Below are positions 24,735 to 32,473 of a DNA stretch of 33,143 bases, in pieces. The notes beneath the pieces are model-generated. The model saw only the letters and a list, made by a program, of their open reading frames with translations. It ran no database searches and was not told where the DNA came from. The stretch covers positions 1 to 33,143 of the forward strand of contig JBOFHT010000035.1 of assembly GCA_051649785.1 (NCBI GenBank), given 5' to 3'. Both the position numbers and the translations under genes were made by a program. Numbering within the stretch: the stretch's first letter is position 1; each line of letters begins with the position of its first letter. The stretch is from JBOFHT01 sp051649785. GTDB taxonomy: Archaea; Methanobacteriota; Methanobacteria; Methanobacteriales; Methanobacteriaceae.

Positions 24735-26144
24735 ATGTTATCTAATAGAAAAATTTCAAAAAGGAATAAAAAAGAAGAATTGGAATATACTTACGCTTCT
24801 CGTTTTTTTACAAATAATATTCCTAAATATAAGCTTCCTTCAGATGGAATGCCTTCAAATGTAGCTTATAGGCTAATTCATGATGAATTAAATCTTGATG
24901 GTAATACTGGTCTTAATTTAGCTAGTTTTGTTACAACTTGGATGGAAGATGAAGCAGATATGCTGATTATGGAAAACCTTGGTAAAAACATGGTTGATAA
25001 TGATGAGTACCCTAAAACTGCTGAAATTCAAGATAGGGTTGTTACTATGTTAGCTAGCTTATTTAATGCACCACCCAAAGCAAAATCTATTGGAACAAGT
25101 ACTATTGGTTCTTCTGAAGCTATTATGTTAGGTATGTTAGCACATAAATGGACTTGGAAAAATAAAAGAGTGGATGGTGGTAAGCCATGTAATACACCTA
25201 ATATTGTGATGGGTGCTGATGTTCATACTGTATGGGAAAAGTTTGCAAAATATTTTGATGTAGAACTTCGTATGATTCCAATGGAAGATAATAGCTATAC
25301 TTTGACAGCCAGCAAACTTGAAGATATGGTTAATAAAGAGAATATCATTGATGAAAATACTATTGGTATTGGATTAGTTTTAGGAACTACATTTACAGGT
25401 CAAATTGATGAAATAGAAAAAATAAACAATTTCCTTCTTAAGCTTAAAGAAGAAAAGGGTTTGGATATTCCTATTCATGTTGATGCTGCTAGTGGAGGAT
25501 TTGTTACTCCATTTATTGATCCTGATTATAAATGGGACTTTCGCTTAGAACAAGTCCGTTCAATTAATGTTTCAGGACATAAATATGGTCTTGTTTATCC
25601 AGGGGTAGGTTGGTTAATATTTAAAGATAAAACTGATTTACCTGATGATTTGGTATTTCATGTTAATTATTTAGGTGGATCCATGCCAACATTTAACTTA
25701 AATTTCTCTAAAGCAAGTAATATGGTTATTGCCCAATATTATAATCTTTTAAGGTTAGGGAAAACAGGTTACACTAATATAATGAATAATGCAATCTATA
25801 TAACTAAATATCTAGCTGAAAATATTGTAGCTACAGGTAAATTTGAACTTTTAGTTGAAAATATTGTTCTTCCTGTAATAGCTATTAAATTAGTTGATTA
25901 TTTAGATAAAAAAGATTTAAATGGAAATCAATTAAATGTCTATATTATTTCAGCTAAATTAAGAGAAAAAGGATGGTTAGTCCCAGCTTATAGCTTACCA
26001 GCAAATGCAGATAATATTAATGTTTTAAGAATTGTTATTAAAGAAAATTTCAGTGTTGATACTGCTGACATGCTTTTAAAGGACATTAATGATATATTTG
26101 AAGAATTTGATAGTTCTAAAAATAAATCTTTTAATATTTATTAG
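24735..26144 (+). CDS. gadB: Glutamate decarboxylase, PLP-dependent (GadB type)
   Basis: Converts glutamate to GABA and CO2, consuming a proton. Alignment from memory to E. coli GadB is strong: NLASFVTTWMEDEADMLI, GTSTIGSSEAIMLGMLAHKW, ADVHTVWEKFAKYFDVELR, HVDAASGGFVTPF with the PLP-ring Asp, and SGHKYGLVYPGVGW with Schiff-base Lys283. At 469 residues it is the length of bacterial GAD, not the shorter archaeal MfnA aspartate/tyrosine decarboxylase. The C-terminus (SSKNKSFNIY) lacks the His that locks the E. coli enzyme inactive at neutral pH. It sits 84 bp after argJ and about 300 bp before argB, with no gadC-like antiporter here. It has no Asn-rich insert, unlike its neighbours. Lateral acquisition is possible; a non-glutamate substrate cannot be excluded. 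Confidence 0.92.
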   Translation: MLSNRKISKRNKKEELEYTYASRFFTNNIPKYKLPSDGMPSNVAYRLIHDELNLDGNTGLNLASFVTTWMEDEADMLIMENLGKNMVDNDEYPKTAEIQDRVVTMLASLFNAPPKAKSIGTSTIGSSEAIMLGMLAHKWTWKNKRVDGGKPCNTPNIVMGADVHTVWEKFAKYFDVELRMIPMEDNSYTLTASKLEDMVNKENIIDENTIGIGLVLGTTFTGQIDEIEKINNFLLKLKEEKGLDIPIHVDAASGGFVTPFIDPDYKWDFRLEQVRSINVSGHKYGLVYPGVGWLIFKDKTDLPDDLVFHVNYLGGSMPTFNLNFSKASNMVIAQYYNLLRLGKTGYTNIMNNAIYITKYLAENIVATGKFELLVENIVLPVIAIKLVDYLDKKDLNGNQLNVYIISAKLREKGWLVPAYSLPANADNINVLRIVIKENFSVDTADMLLKDINDIFEEFDSSKNKSFNIY

Positions 26145-26220
26145 GTTATGTACTGAATTATTCACTTTTTAATTTTATTAATAAAATGGGTATTAATAAA
26201 TACTATTATTATCATAATTA

Positions 26221-26430
26221 CTAAAATATTAAGTATAAATAGGAATAATTACTAAAATACTAATATAAATATAATTAATTGTTAGGGTATTTGTATAAAT
26301 AAGAATAATTATTGAAATATTTGTATAAATATAATTAATTAATGGAATGTTTGTAAAAATAGGAATAATTACTAAAATACTAATATAAATAGAAATAGTT
26401 GCTAAAATATTGGTATAAATAATAATAACA
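26221..26430. repeat. Seven 30-bp units in a 60-bp super-repeat before argB
   Basis: From 26221 the sequence falls into units of exactly 30 bp with consensus close to CTAAAATATTTGTATAAATA then GGAATAATT. Alternate units are more alike, for example 26251-26280 with 26371-26400, giving a 60-bp super-period. Seven units can be aligned without gaps to 26430, 20 bp before the argB start. Each unit has A/T runs roughly every 10 bp. No open frame is plausible. Confidence 0.8.
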
Positions 26431-26450
26431 TAATTAATTTGATGATTTAT

Positions 26451-27332
26451 ATGAAAACTGTTAATATTTTAATTGAAGCTTTACCGTATATTAAGAAATT
26501 CCATAAGAAAAAAATCATGATTAAGTATGGGGGACATGCTATGATTGATGACGATGCAATGGATTCTACTGCACGTGATACTGTTCTTTTAAAGTATGTT
26601 GGAATGGAACCTGTCGTTGTCCATGGTGGAGGTCCTGAAATATCACGTTCTATGGATAAAATGGGCAAGGAACCAAAATTCATTGAAGGACTTCGTGTTA
26701 CCGATGAAGAAACAATGGAAATTGTTAAAATGGTTTTAGTTGGTAAAATAAATACTAATATTACTTCTAAAATTAATTTTCATGGAGGAAAAGGTGTGGG
26801 GATATCTGGAAAAGATAGTCAACTAATTAAAGCTAAGAAAAAGTCACCCCATGTTATTAAGGACATTAGTACTGGTGAGGAAAAGGAAATTGATTTAGGT
26901 TTAGTTGGTCAAATTGACTCCTTAGATACTGAAATTATTAATATGTTCACATCTAATGATTATATTCCTGTAATTTCTCCTATTGGGATTCACAATAATG
27001 GTAGTACATTAAACCTCAATGCCGATACTGTAGCTGGTGAACTTGCAGCTGATTTAGATGCTGAAAAATTAATTATCCTTACTGATGTTCCTGGTGTTTT
27101 AAGAGACCCAAATGACACTGATTCATTAATTAAAAAAATAAAAGTTGGTGAAGTTGAGGGATTAATCAATGAGGGGATTATTACAGGTGGAATGATTCCT
27201 AAAATTGAAACTTGTGTAAATGCAATTAAAGGAGGAGTTAATTCAGTTCATATTATTGACGGTCGTGTAACTCACTCTCTTTTACTTGAAATATTTACTA
27301 CTAGTGGTATTGGAACTATGATAACAAAGTAG
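26451..27332 (+). CDS. argB: Acetylglutamate kinase
   Basis: Phosphorylates N-acetylglutamate, the second step of arginine synthesis; an amino-acid kinase-fold cytoplasmic enzyme. KIMIKYGGHAMIDDDAM (nucleotide and catalytic Lys/Gly), VVHGGGPEISRSMDKMG and GLRVTDEETMEIVKMVLVGKINTNI (N-acetylglutamate site), LNLNADTVAGELAADLDAEKLIILTDVPGVL, and GITGGMIPKIETCVNAIKGGV (catalytic Lys) are in order. Three in-frame starts exist (TTG 26439, ATG 26442, ATG 26451). I choose 26451 because MKTVNILIEALPYIKKF matches the usual archaeal N-terminus and GATGAT lies ahead at a usable distance. That gives 293 residues, a normal length. No Asn-rich insert is present. Confidence 0.93.
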   Translation: MKTVNILIEALPYIKKFHKKKIMIKYGGHAMIDDDAMDSTARDTVLLKYVGMEPVVVHGGGPEISRSMDKMGKEPKFIEGLRVTDEETMEIVKMVLVGKINTNITSKINFHGGKGVGISGKDSQLIKAKKKSPHVIKDISTGEEKEIDLGLVGQIDSLDTEIINMFTSNDYIPVISPIGIHNNGSTLNLNADTVAGELAADLDAEKLIILTDVPGVLRDPNDTDSLIKKIKVGEVEGLINEGIITGGMIPKIETCVNAIKGGVNSVHIIDGRVTHSLLLEIFTTSGIGTMITK

Positions 27333-27353
27333 TAATTATTTAAATTATCTAAA

Positions 27354-27373
27354 TTGCTATTTTTATTTAGCAA
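27354..27373. terminator. Candidate two-way terminator between convergent argB and leuB-like genes
   Basis: TTGCTA (27354-27359) pairs perfectly with TAGCAA (27368-27373) over an 8-nt loop. It lies in the 100-bp gap between convergent stops, with T-rich DNA on the plus strand (about 27388-27425) and A-rich DNA to the left. Confidence 0.4.
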
Positions 27374-27433
27374 GGATTAAATAGGTATTCTTATTTTATT
27401 TTAGTTACTATTTTGTTTTAATATATTTTCATT

Positions 27434-28480
27434 TTATTCTATTTTAGATATAACTTCATTTGCTATTTCCATAGTTTTATTACTACCACCTAAATCGGGA
27501 GTGGCTACTTTTCTTTCTTTTAGTATTTTGGATATAGCTTCATTTATTTTTATAGCACAGTAGTCTTCACCTATAAATTCTAACATCATACTTGTAGATA
27601 ATAACATTGCTATTGGATTTGATATATTTTGCCCTGCTATATCTGGGGCAGACCCATGAACTGGTTCAAAAAGTCCATTTTTTTCACCAATATTTGCAGA
27701 AGGTGCTAATCCTAATCCTCCAACAAGACCTGCAGCTAAGTCCGATAATATATCTCCATAAAGATTACTAGTTATAATAACATCAAATCTATAAGGATCC
27801 ATAGCTAAAAACATTGCAGCAGCATCAACATAAAGTTCATTTACTTCAATTTGCGAGAAGGGGCTAGTTGTTTGACCAATTTGTTTTTTTGTATCTTTTA
27901 GTTCTTTAGATACTTTCCAAAATGTATCTTTAAATAATCCATCTGTTTTTTTTAAGACATTAGCTTTATGAACACAAGTTATTTTTTTGTATTGTCCTTC
28001 TAATGCTTTTTTAAATCCTAGCTTTGATATTTTTTCAGTAGCTTTTTTTGTTATTATTCGAGTAGCTATTGCTTTATCAACAATTGAATCGCTTTTCATT
28101 TCTTCTTCTATTCCAGAATAAAGTCCTTCACTATTTTCCCTAACAACTAATAGATCTATGTTTTTATATAGTGAATCTATACCAAAATATGATTTAATAG
28201 GTCTGAGATTTCCATATGTTTCAAGTTCTTTTCTTAGGGTTATTATTGCACTTTTTTCTTTAGGTACACTAGTAACTGCTCCAAATAAAGTAGCTTCACA
28301 TTTTTTAGCTATTTTCAATGTTTCCTCTGGAATTGGGGTCCCATTTTTCAAAAAACATTCCTGCCCTGCTTCTGCAAATATGTAATCTAAGTTTAATTCA
28401 AGTGAATCTAAAACAGCTAAGCTGGCTTCCATCACTTCTTTTCCTATTCCATCTCCCGGAATTACAGCTATTTTTTTCAT
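27434..28480 (-). CDS. leuB: 3-Isopropylmalate / homoisocitrate dehydrogenase family enzyme (LeuB or AksF)
   Basis: An NAD-dependent beta-decarboxylating dehydrogenase. In order: IAVIPGDGIGKEVMEA at the N-terminus, TLRKELETYGNLRPIKSY (substrate-binding arginines), VVRENSEGLYSGIEEE, CVHKANVLKKTDGLF (catalytic Lys), FDVIITSNLYGDILSDLAAG (metal-binding Asp), and FEPVHGSAPDIAGQNISNP (NAD site). The 348-residue length is usual. Features of both LeuB (leucine synthesis) and AksF (coenzyme B 2-oxosuberate synthesis) occur: the TS-x-KSAIITLRK loop recalls AksF, EGLYSGIEEE recalls LeuB. The symbol is therefore tentative. Proximity to argJ and argB matches what I remember for the Methanothermobacter leuB neighbourhood, but I could not check it. 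The gene converges with argB. Confidence 0.85.
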   Translation of the reverse strand: MKKIAVIPGDGIGKEVMEASLAVLDSLELNLDYIFAEAGQECFLKNGTPIPEETLKIAKKCEATLFGAVTSVPKEKSAIITLRKELETYGNLRPIKSYFGIDSLYKNIDLLVVRENSEGLYSGIEEEMKSDSIVDKAIATRIITKKATEKISKLGFKKALEGQYKKITCVHKANVLKKTDGLFKDTFWKVSKELKDTKKQIGQTTSPFSQIEVNELYVDAAAMFLAMDPYRFDVIITSNLYGDILSDLAAGLVGGLGLAPSANIGEKNGLFEPVHGSAPDIAGQNISNPIAMLLSTSMMLEFIGEDYCAIKINEAISKILKERKVATPDLGGSNKTMEIANEVISKIE

Positions 28481-29103
28481 GTTGGTGGCCTATTGTTAAT
28501 ATAATTAATTTAATTAAAGTAATTAATAATTTAGTAATTTAACTAATTTAATTAATTATTTAATTTATAGTTTTATTGTAATAATTATTGTGATTATGTT
28601 AGTATTGTAATTATTAATGTTGTATAAAGTATTAATATTGTAATTGTCAATATTATAATTAAATGTATTATACATATTAATAATATATTTATTGGTTTTT
28701 TAAATACTGGGATAATTTATTTTTTTATATTTTTGTTATTAAATAGCCATATTTTAATTATATTACTAATTATATAATAAGTATTATTTATTATAAAAAT
28801 TATAAAAATTGTTCGATTCATACCGAAAAATATATTAAATACTTAGTTTATAAATATAATTATAATAAAATTAATTAAATTATTAAATATATAATTAAAA
28901 ATTAGATAATATTATCTTAAAAATAACTTTATTAAATAATATATTTGATTATAATATATTTAAGTAATAGCTTTAAATAATTTTAATTAGATAATAATGG
29001 TAACCTACACATTATAATTTTATAATTATATAATTAGTATATAAATATAGATAATAATATATCTAATAAATAAATAGTAAAATATTATTTAAGAGGTTTT
29101 AAA
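28481..29103. other. A/T-rich intergenic region between divergent genes
   Basis: About 620 bp with no gene seen. The left part has a degenerate repeat based on GTATTAATATTGTAATT (near 28598-28670). GTTCGATTCATACCG (28809-28823) is the only G+C-richer spot. The promoter of the HEAT-repeat gene is probably TAGTATATAAATATAG (about 29036-29051), roughly 55 bp before its start. Confidence 0.45.
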
Positions 29104-29598
29104 ATGGAAAAAACAATAGAAGAGCTAATTCAGGATTTGAAAAGTGAGGATGAACTTGATTTAGAACAAGCATTTGCAGAATTTGAAATGAGAAAAGAAG
29201 AATCTGCTGAAGCTTTAATTAAAGCATTAACTAAAAAAGGTCAAAATAAAGATATTAAAAAAGGTGCAGCTAAAGTTTTAGGTATTTTCAAAGAAACAAA
29301 AGCAATTGATGCACTTATAGCTACATTATATGATGGTAACAAATTAGTTAGGAGAGAAGCTTCTACTGCTTTAAGTAGAATGGGTGAAGCTGCTATTGAT
29401 CCATTACTTGCTGTTATTAATGATAAGGACTGGAAAGTTCGTGGAGCTGCTGTTTGGGCTTTAGGTGGAATTAAAAGTGAAAAAGCTGTTGATGATATAG
29501 CTAAATTACTTGACGATGAAAGTGGATTTGTTAAATCAGGTGCTAATTGGGCTTTAAACAAAATTGATACAGATAAATCTAAGGAATATTTAAAATAG
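29104..29598 (+). CDS. HEAT-repeat (PBS-lyase-like) protein
   Basis: A 164-residue, all-helical protein made of about five HEAT-like repeats. Typical units are AAKVLGIFKETKAIDALIATLYDGNKLVRREASTAL (about 57-92), then RMGEAAIDPLLAVINDKDWKVRGAAVWALGGI (94-125), then SEKAVDDIAKLLDDESGFVKSGANWALNKI (126-155). The pattern GxxxAxxxLxxxLxDxxxxVRxxAxxAL is the PBS-lyase HEAT form, found in lyase subunits but also in many archaeal scaffold proteins unrelated to phycobilins. It most likely binds a partner protein; the partner is unknown. No signal peptide or membrane segment. The start follows AAGAGGTTTTAAA. A hairpin terminator overlaps its stop codon, so it is probably monocistronic. Confidence 0.85.
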   Translation: MEKTIEELIQDLKSEDELDLEQAFAEFEMRKEESAEALIKALTKKGQNKDIKKGAAKVLGIFKETKAIDALIATLYDGNKLVRREASTALSRMGEAAIDPLLAVINDKDWKVRGAAVWALGGIKSEKAVDDIAKLLDDESGFVKSGANWALNKIDTDKSKEYLK

Positions 29599-29622
29599 AT
29601 TTTTAATTTAAAATCTTTTTTA
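29597..29622 (+). terminator. Hairpin and T-run terminator after the HEAT-repeat gene
   Basis: AGATTTT (29597-29603) pairs perfectly with AAAATCT (29610-29616) around a 6-nt loop, followed by five more T. The left arm overlaps the TAG stop codon. The same arrangement (stop codon in the stem) is seen at pheS. Confidence 0.7.
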
Positions 29623-29834
29623 ATATTTATTTTAATATTTTCTGTATGTTTTATTTTTCATATTAATTTATTCAAGTTTACCTAAATTATTCCAACTTAT
29701 TCCAGTTCATTCTACTTAATTCTAGAAATATTAACATTTCAGTTTTAAATACTTTTTTATTTTTTTATTAATTATTTTTATTTTTGTTCAATTTAATAAG
29801 TAATATATCTAGTATTTTTATAAATTTTTCATAG

Positions 29835-29868
29835 TCGGAATATAGTTTCCGATATGTTTATATATTAT
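29835..29868 (+). promoter_or_regulatory. Inverted repeat next to the TATA box of pdxT
   Basis: TCGGAA-TATAGT-TTCCGA (29835-29852) is a perfect 6-bp inverted repeat, G+C-richer than its surroundings. It abuts TATA-like GTTTATATATTATA (about 29855-29868). The TATA element is only about 25 bp before the pdxT ATG, so the transcript should have little or no leader. The inverted repeat is placed where an archaeal regulator or the BRE would act. Confidence 0.5.
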
Positions 29869-29887
29869 AAAATACAAATAGTAGGAT

Positions 29888-30622
29888 ATGAGAATAGGAA
29901 TTTTAAATTTACAAGGTGCAGTATCGGAACACTTTGAAGTAATGGAAAAAACAGTAGCTAAGCTAAATATTAATTGTGATATAGTTAAAGTCAAAGAAGC
30001 TGTAGATGTAGCTAAATGTGATGGTATCATTATTTCTGGTGGGGAAAGTACGGTTATTGGAAAACTAATATATGAAAAAGGTATTGATAAAGCTATAAAA
30101 ATTAACCAAATTCCAGTTTTTGGTACTTGTGCAGGTATGGTTCTCTTATCTAAAAAAACTGATTATAATCAACCACTTCTTAAAATTATTAATGTTGCAA
30201 CTAACCGTAACTCCTTTGGTTCTCAAGTTGATTCATTTGAAAGTGAAATTGAAATATTAGATGGTTCTATTACTCCTAACAAATTTTTAGGTATTTTTAT
30301 AAGAGCTCCTTCAATATCTAAAATTCTTGTTGATGACTTTAATTCAAATGAAATTAGTGTAATAGCTAAATTCAATGATAAAATAGTAGCTGTTCGTCAA
30401 GGTAATTATTTAGCCACTGCTTTTCACCCAGAATTAACTAATGATACTCGTTTTCATGAGTACTTCTTAGATATTGTTAAAAATAATACAAATTCTATTA
30501 ATCTCAATATTGCTAATAATTCTATCTCTAACAATAATACTGGTAGTAATAATACTAATTCTAACAATACTACTACTAGTAATAATACTAATACTAATTC
30601 TAAGGAACTAATGGATAATTAA
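29888..30622 (+). CDS. pdxT: Pyridoxal 5'-phosphate synthase glutaminase subunit
   Basis: Hydrolyses glutamine and channels ammonia to PdxS for de novo PLP synthesis. A class I glutaminase of the PdxT/SNO group: MRIGILNLQGAVSEHF (1-16), IIISGGESTVIGKL (47-60), the nucleophile elbow FGTCAGMVLL with Cys81, GIFIRAPSI (135-143), and the His180/Glu182 pair in AFHPELTNDTRFHEYF. The core ends near residue 197, the usual family length (about 190-200). Residues about 198-244 are an Asn/Thr/Ser tail (nt 30480-30619). pdxS is not in the window. The gene heads a plus-strand run: the glutamate synthase glutaminase gene starts 20 bp later, so the two are probably co-transcribed. The start is near the TATA box, with GTAGGAT just ahead. 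Confidence 0.93.
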   Translation: MRIGILNLQGAVSEHFEVMEKTVAKLNINCDIVKVKEAVDVAKCDGIIISGGESTVIGKLIYEKGIDKAIKINQIPVFGTCAGMVLLSKKTDYNQPLLKIINVATNRNSFGSQVDSFESEIEILDGSITPNKFLGIFIRAPSISKILVDDFNSNEISVIAKFNDKIVAVRQGNYLATAFHPELTNDTRFHEYFLDIVKNNTNSINLNIANNSISNNNTGSNNTNSNNTTTSNNTNTNSKELMDN

Positions 30623-30642
30623 TATTATTGAGGTGTGTAAAA

Positions 30643-31560
30643 ATGTGTGGAATTGCAGGTATTGTTTATAAAAATGGGAATACTCATAATATTGGAGAAG
30701 ATATGACACGAATGCTCAATGCACTCCAACATAGGGGACCTGACTCAGCAGGATTTGCATTTTATGGTGGCCTTAATCTAGAAGAAAATGAATATATGAT
30801 TAGTATTCAAATGAATAACAACAAAGATCTTTTACATACAGTTAAAGATACTATTAATTTTACTTCTCCAATTAAAGAAGATGAAATGATTCCTACAATG
30901 GGTGAAAAATTTATTTACCGTGTGAAAGTTGATTTAAAAGACTTTTTAATGTTAAAACCTCTTATTACAGCTGTAGATGAAATTGAAGATATTGTTGTTT
31001 TAAATGGTAGTCATTCTTTTGAAATGATTAAAGATATTGGATCTGTTTTAGATATAGCTAATAAATATAATACTTATTCTCGTTTAGGGACTCATGCTAT
31101 TGGTCACACTAGGTTTTCAACTGAAAGTAATGTAGATATGTACCATGCTCACCCATTTCAAACATATATATTTAAGGATATTACTGTTGTTCATAATGGA
31201 CAAATCACAAATTACTGGAGAATTAGGGATCCTCTAGAGAGAAAAGGTCATATTTTCGAAACTCAAAATGATACTGAATGTTTAGTTCATTATATTGCAG
31301 ATAAGCTTAATAATAATTATTCTCTTGAAGAAGCTCTTACCCAATCTGTAGATGATATGGATGGGCCATTTTCTTATATTATTGGAACTCCTCAAGGTAT
31401 TGGAATAGCTAAAGATCAATTAGGTCTTCGTCCAGGAGTAATGGCTGAAAATGATGAAGTTTTTGCAATAGCCTCTGAAGAAGTTGCTCTTAGGGAAGTT
31501 GTTGATACACACAATGTTGAGCAAATTGCTCCTGGTGAGGTGAGAGTTTATGAAATATAA
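30643..31560 (+). CDS. Class II glutamine amidotransferase, archaeal glutamate synthase subunit
   Basis: The stand-alone glutaminase domain of an archaeal split glutamate synthase, releasing ammonia from glutamine. The start is fixed by chemistry: MCGIAGIVYKNG makes Cys2 the N-terminal nucleophile after Met removal, and GAGGTG (30630-30635) is correctly placed. The in-frame ATG at 30628 (MRCVKMCG) would block it. LQHRGPDSAGFAFYG, THAIGHTRFSTESNVDMYHAHPF, TVVHNGQITNYWRIRDPLE and ENDTECLVHYIAD-like segments are typical Ntn glutaminase motifs; FAIASEEVALREV is near the C-terminus. The 305 residues include a family-specific middle segment (about 55-130). Its last 11 bases overlap the start of the next gene, implying translational coupling. 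Confidence 0.9.
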   Translation: MCGIAGIVYKNGNTHNIGEDMTRMLNALQHRGPDSAGFAFYGGLNLEENEYMISIQMNNNKDLLHTVKDTINFTSPIKEDEMIPTMGEKFIYRVKVDLKDFLMLKPLITAVDEIEDIVVLNGSHSFEMIKDIGSVLDIANKYNTYSRLGTHAIGHTRFSTESNVDMYHAHPFQTYIFKDITVVHNGQITNYWRIRDPLERKGHIFETQNDTECLVHYIADKLNNNYSLEEALTQSVDDMDGPFSYIIGTPQGIGIAKDQLGLRPGVMAENDEVFAIASEEVALREVVDTHNVEQIAPGEVRVYEI

Positions 31561-32440
31561 TAATACTAATAATAATAATAAATTTAACAATACAAAATTA
31601 GATGAAATATCTATTGATGCAAGTAACCTAACACCTCGTGAACTTAATAGTAAAATTAGGGAATTCGCTATTAATTATAATAAAATCATTATTAAAAATC
31701 CTAATGCTGCTCACTATTTATTAGCGGGAATTGTTTATAATACTTATAATGGGGATAATATTGATACTGCTATTACTACTACTACTACTATTACTACTAC
31801 TAACAGTAATAATGATTATAAAGGCAATAGTACTAATAAAGATGCTAATAATAATAATAATAATTACAATTACAATAATAACACTTCAAACTTCCTTGAA
31901 ATTGAAATCGATGGTTCTGCAGGTTATTTTGTTGGGACTATGATTGATAATGTTAAAGTAAAAATCAATGGTAATGTTGGTTGGTTTGCAGCAGATAATA
32001 TGACTTCTGGAGAAATGATTGTCGATGGTTCTGCAGGTGATGGTGTAGGTCAGGGAATCTATGGTGGAACTGTTGTTGTTAAGCGTTCTGCAGGTTCTCG
32101 TACTGGTGAAATTATGAAAAATGGAACTATTATTATTGGTGGAGACTCTGGGTTTATGACAGGATTACTTCAAATGGGTGGTATGATAATAGTTTTAGGT
32201 AATATTGGTGAAGATGCAGGTGAGTCTATGCTTCGTGGCACTATTTATGTTAAAGGAGATGTGAAGAGTTTAGGTAAAAATACTAAAATCTCAGATGTAG
32301 ATAAAAATGATAAAAAAGAGCTAAAAGAAGTTCTTAAAAATTATGGCTTTAAATTAAATGATGACGATTATAATAGCTTTAGAAAAATTGAATCAACTAA
32401 AAGCTCATTACATGACCATGATTCTGAAATTCTTAGCTAA
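31550..32440 (+). CDS. Glutamate synthase GXGXG-domain subunit with an Asn/Thr-rich insert
   Basis: The beta-helical GXGXG domain that in bacterial GltB lies at the C-terminus; here a separate protein, as in other methanogens. The repeated turns are visible from about residue 122: IDGSAGYFVG, INGNVGWFAADNM, VDGSAGDGVGQGIYGG, KRSAGSRTGEIMKNG, IGGDSGFMTGLLQMGG and LGNIGEDAGESMLRG. These stabilise the FMN-subunit assembly and have no own active site. The N-terminal part (16-70) is conserved (LTPRELNSKIREFAINY). An insert of about 50 residues (72-121) is rich in Thr, Asn and Tyr, encoded by ACT/AAT runs. The ATG overlaps the previous gene. Its stop codon is the first of seven TAA triplets. Confidence 0.88.
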   Translation: MKYNNTNNNNKFNNTKLDEISIDASNLTPRELNSKIREFAINYNKIIIKNPNAAHYLLAGIVYNTYNGDNIDTAITTTTTITTTNSNNDYKGNSTNKDANNNNNNYNYNNNTSNFLEIEIDGSAGYFVGTMIDNVKVKINGNVGWFAADNMTSGEMIVDGSAGDGVGQGIYGGTVVVKRSAGSRTGEIMKNGTIIIGGDSGFMTGLLQMGGMIIVLGNIGEDAGESMLRGTIYVKGDVKSLGKNTKISDVDKNDKKELKEVLKNYGFKLNDDDYNSFRKIESTKSSLHDHDSEILS

Positions 32441-32458
32441 TAATAATAATAATAATAA
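32438..32458 (+). repeat. (TAA)7 microsatellite starting at the stop codon
   Basis: Seven TAA triplets begin with the stop codon of the GXGXG subunit gene and are in frame with it, so the gene ends in seven consecutive stops. The run ends two bases before the GGGGGTGAT ribosome-binding site of the next gene. Confidence 0.9.
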
Positions 32459-32473
32459 TGTGGGGGTGATAAA

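Noticed and set aside
24735..26144. Archaeal MfnA (aspartate/tyrosine decarboxylase)
   Set aside because: The length, N-terminal region and motifs fit the GadB group of about 466 residues, not the shorter MfnA.
30628..31560. ATG at 30628 as the start of the glutaminase subunit
   Set aside because: It would place five residues before the Met-Cys that must become the N-terminal catalytic Cys, and it overlaps the ribosome-binding site.
31731..31943. Leu/Ile-rich plus-strand frame inside the GXGXG subunit gene
   Set aside because: It is a shifted reading of the ACT/AAT insert of the real gene.
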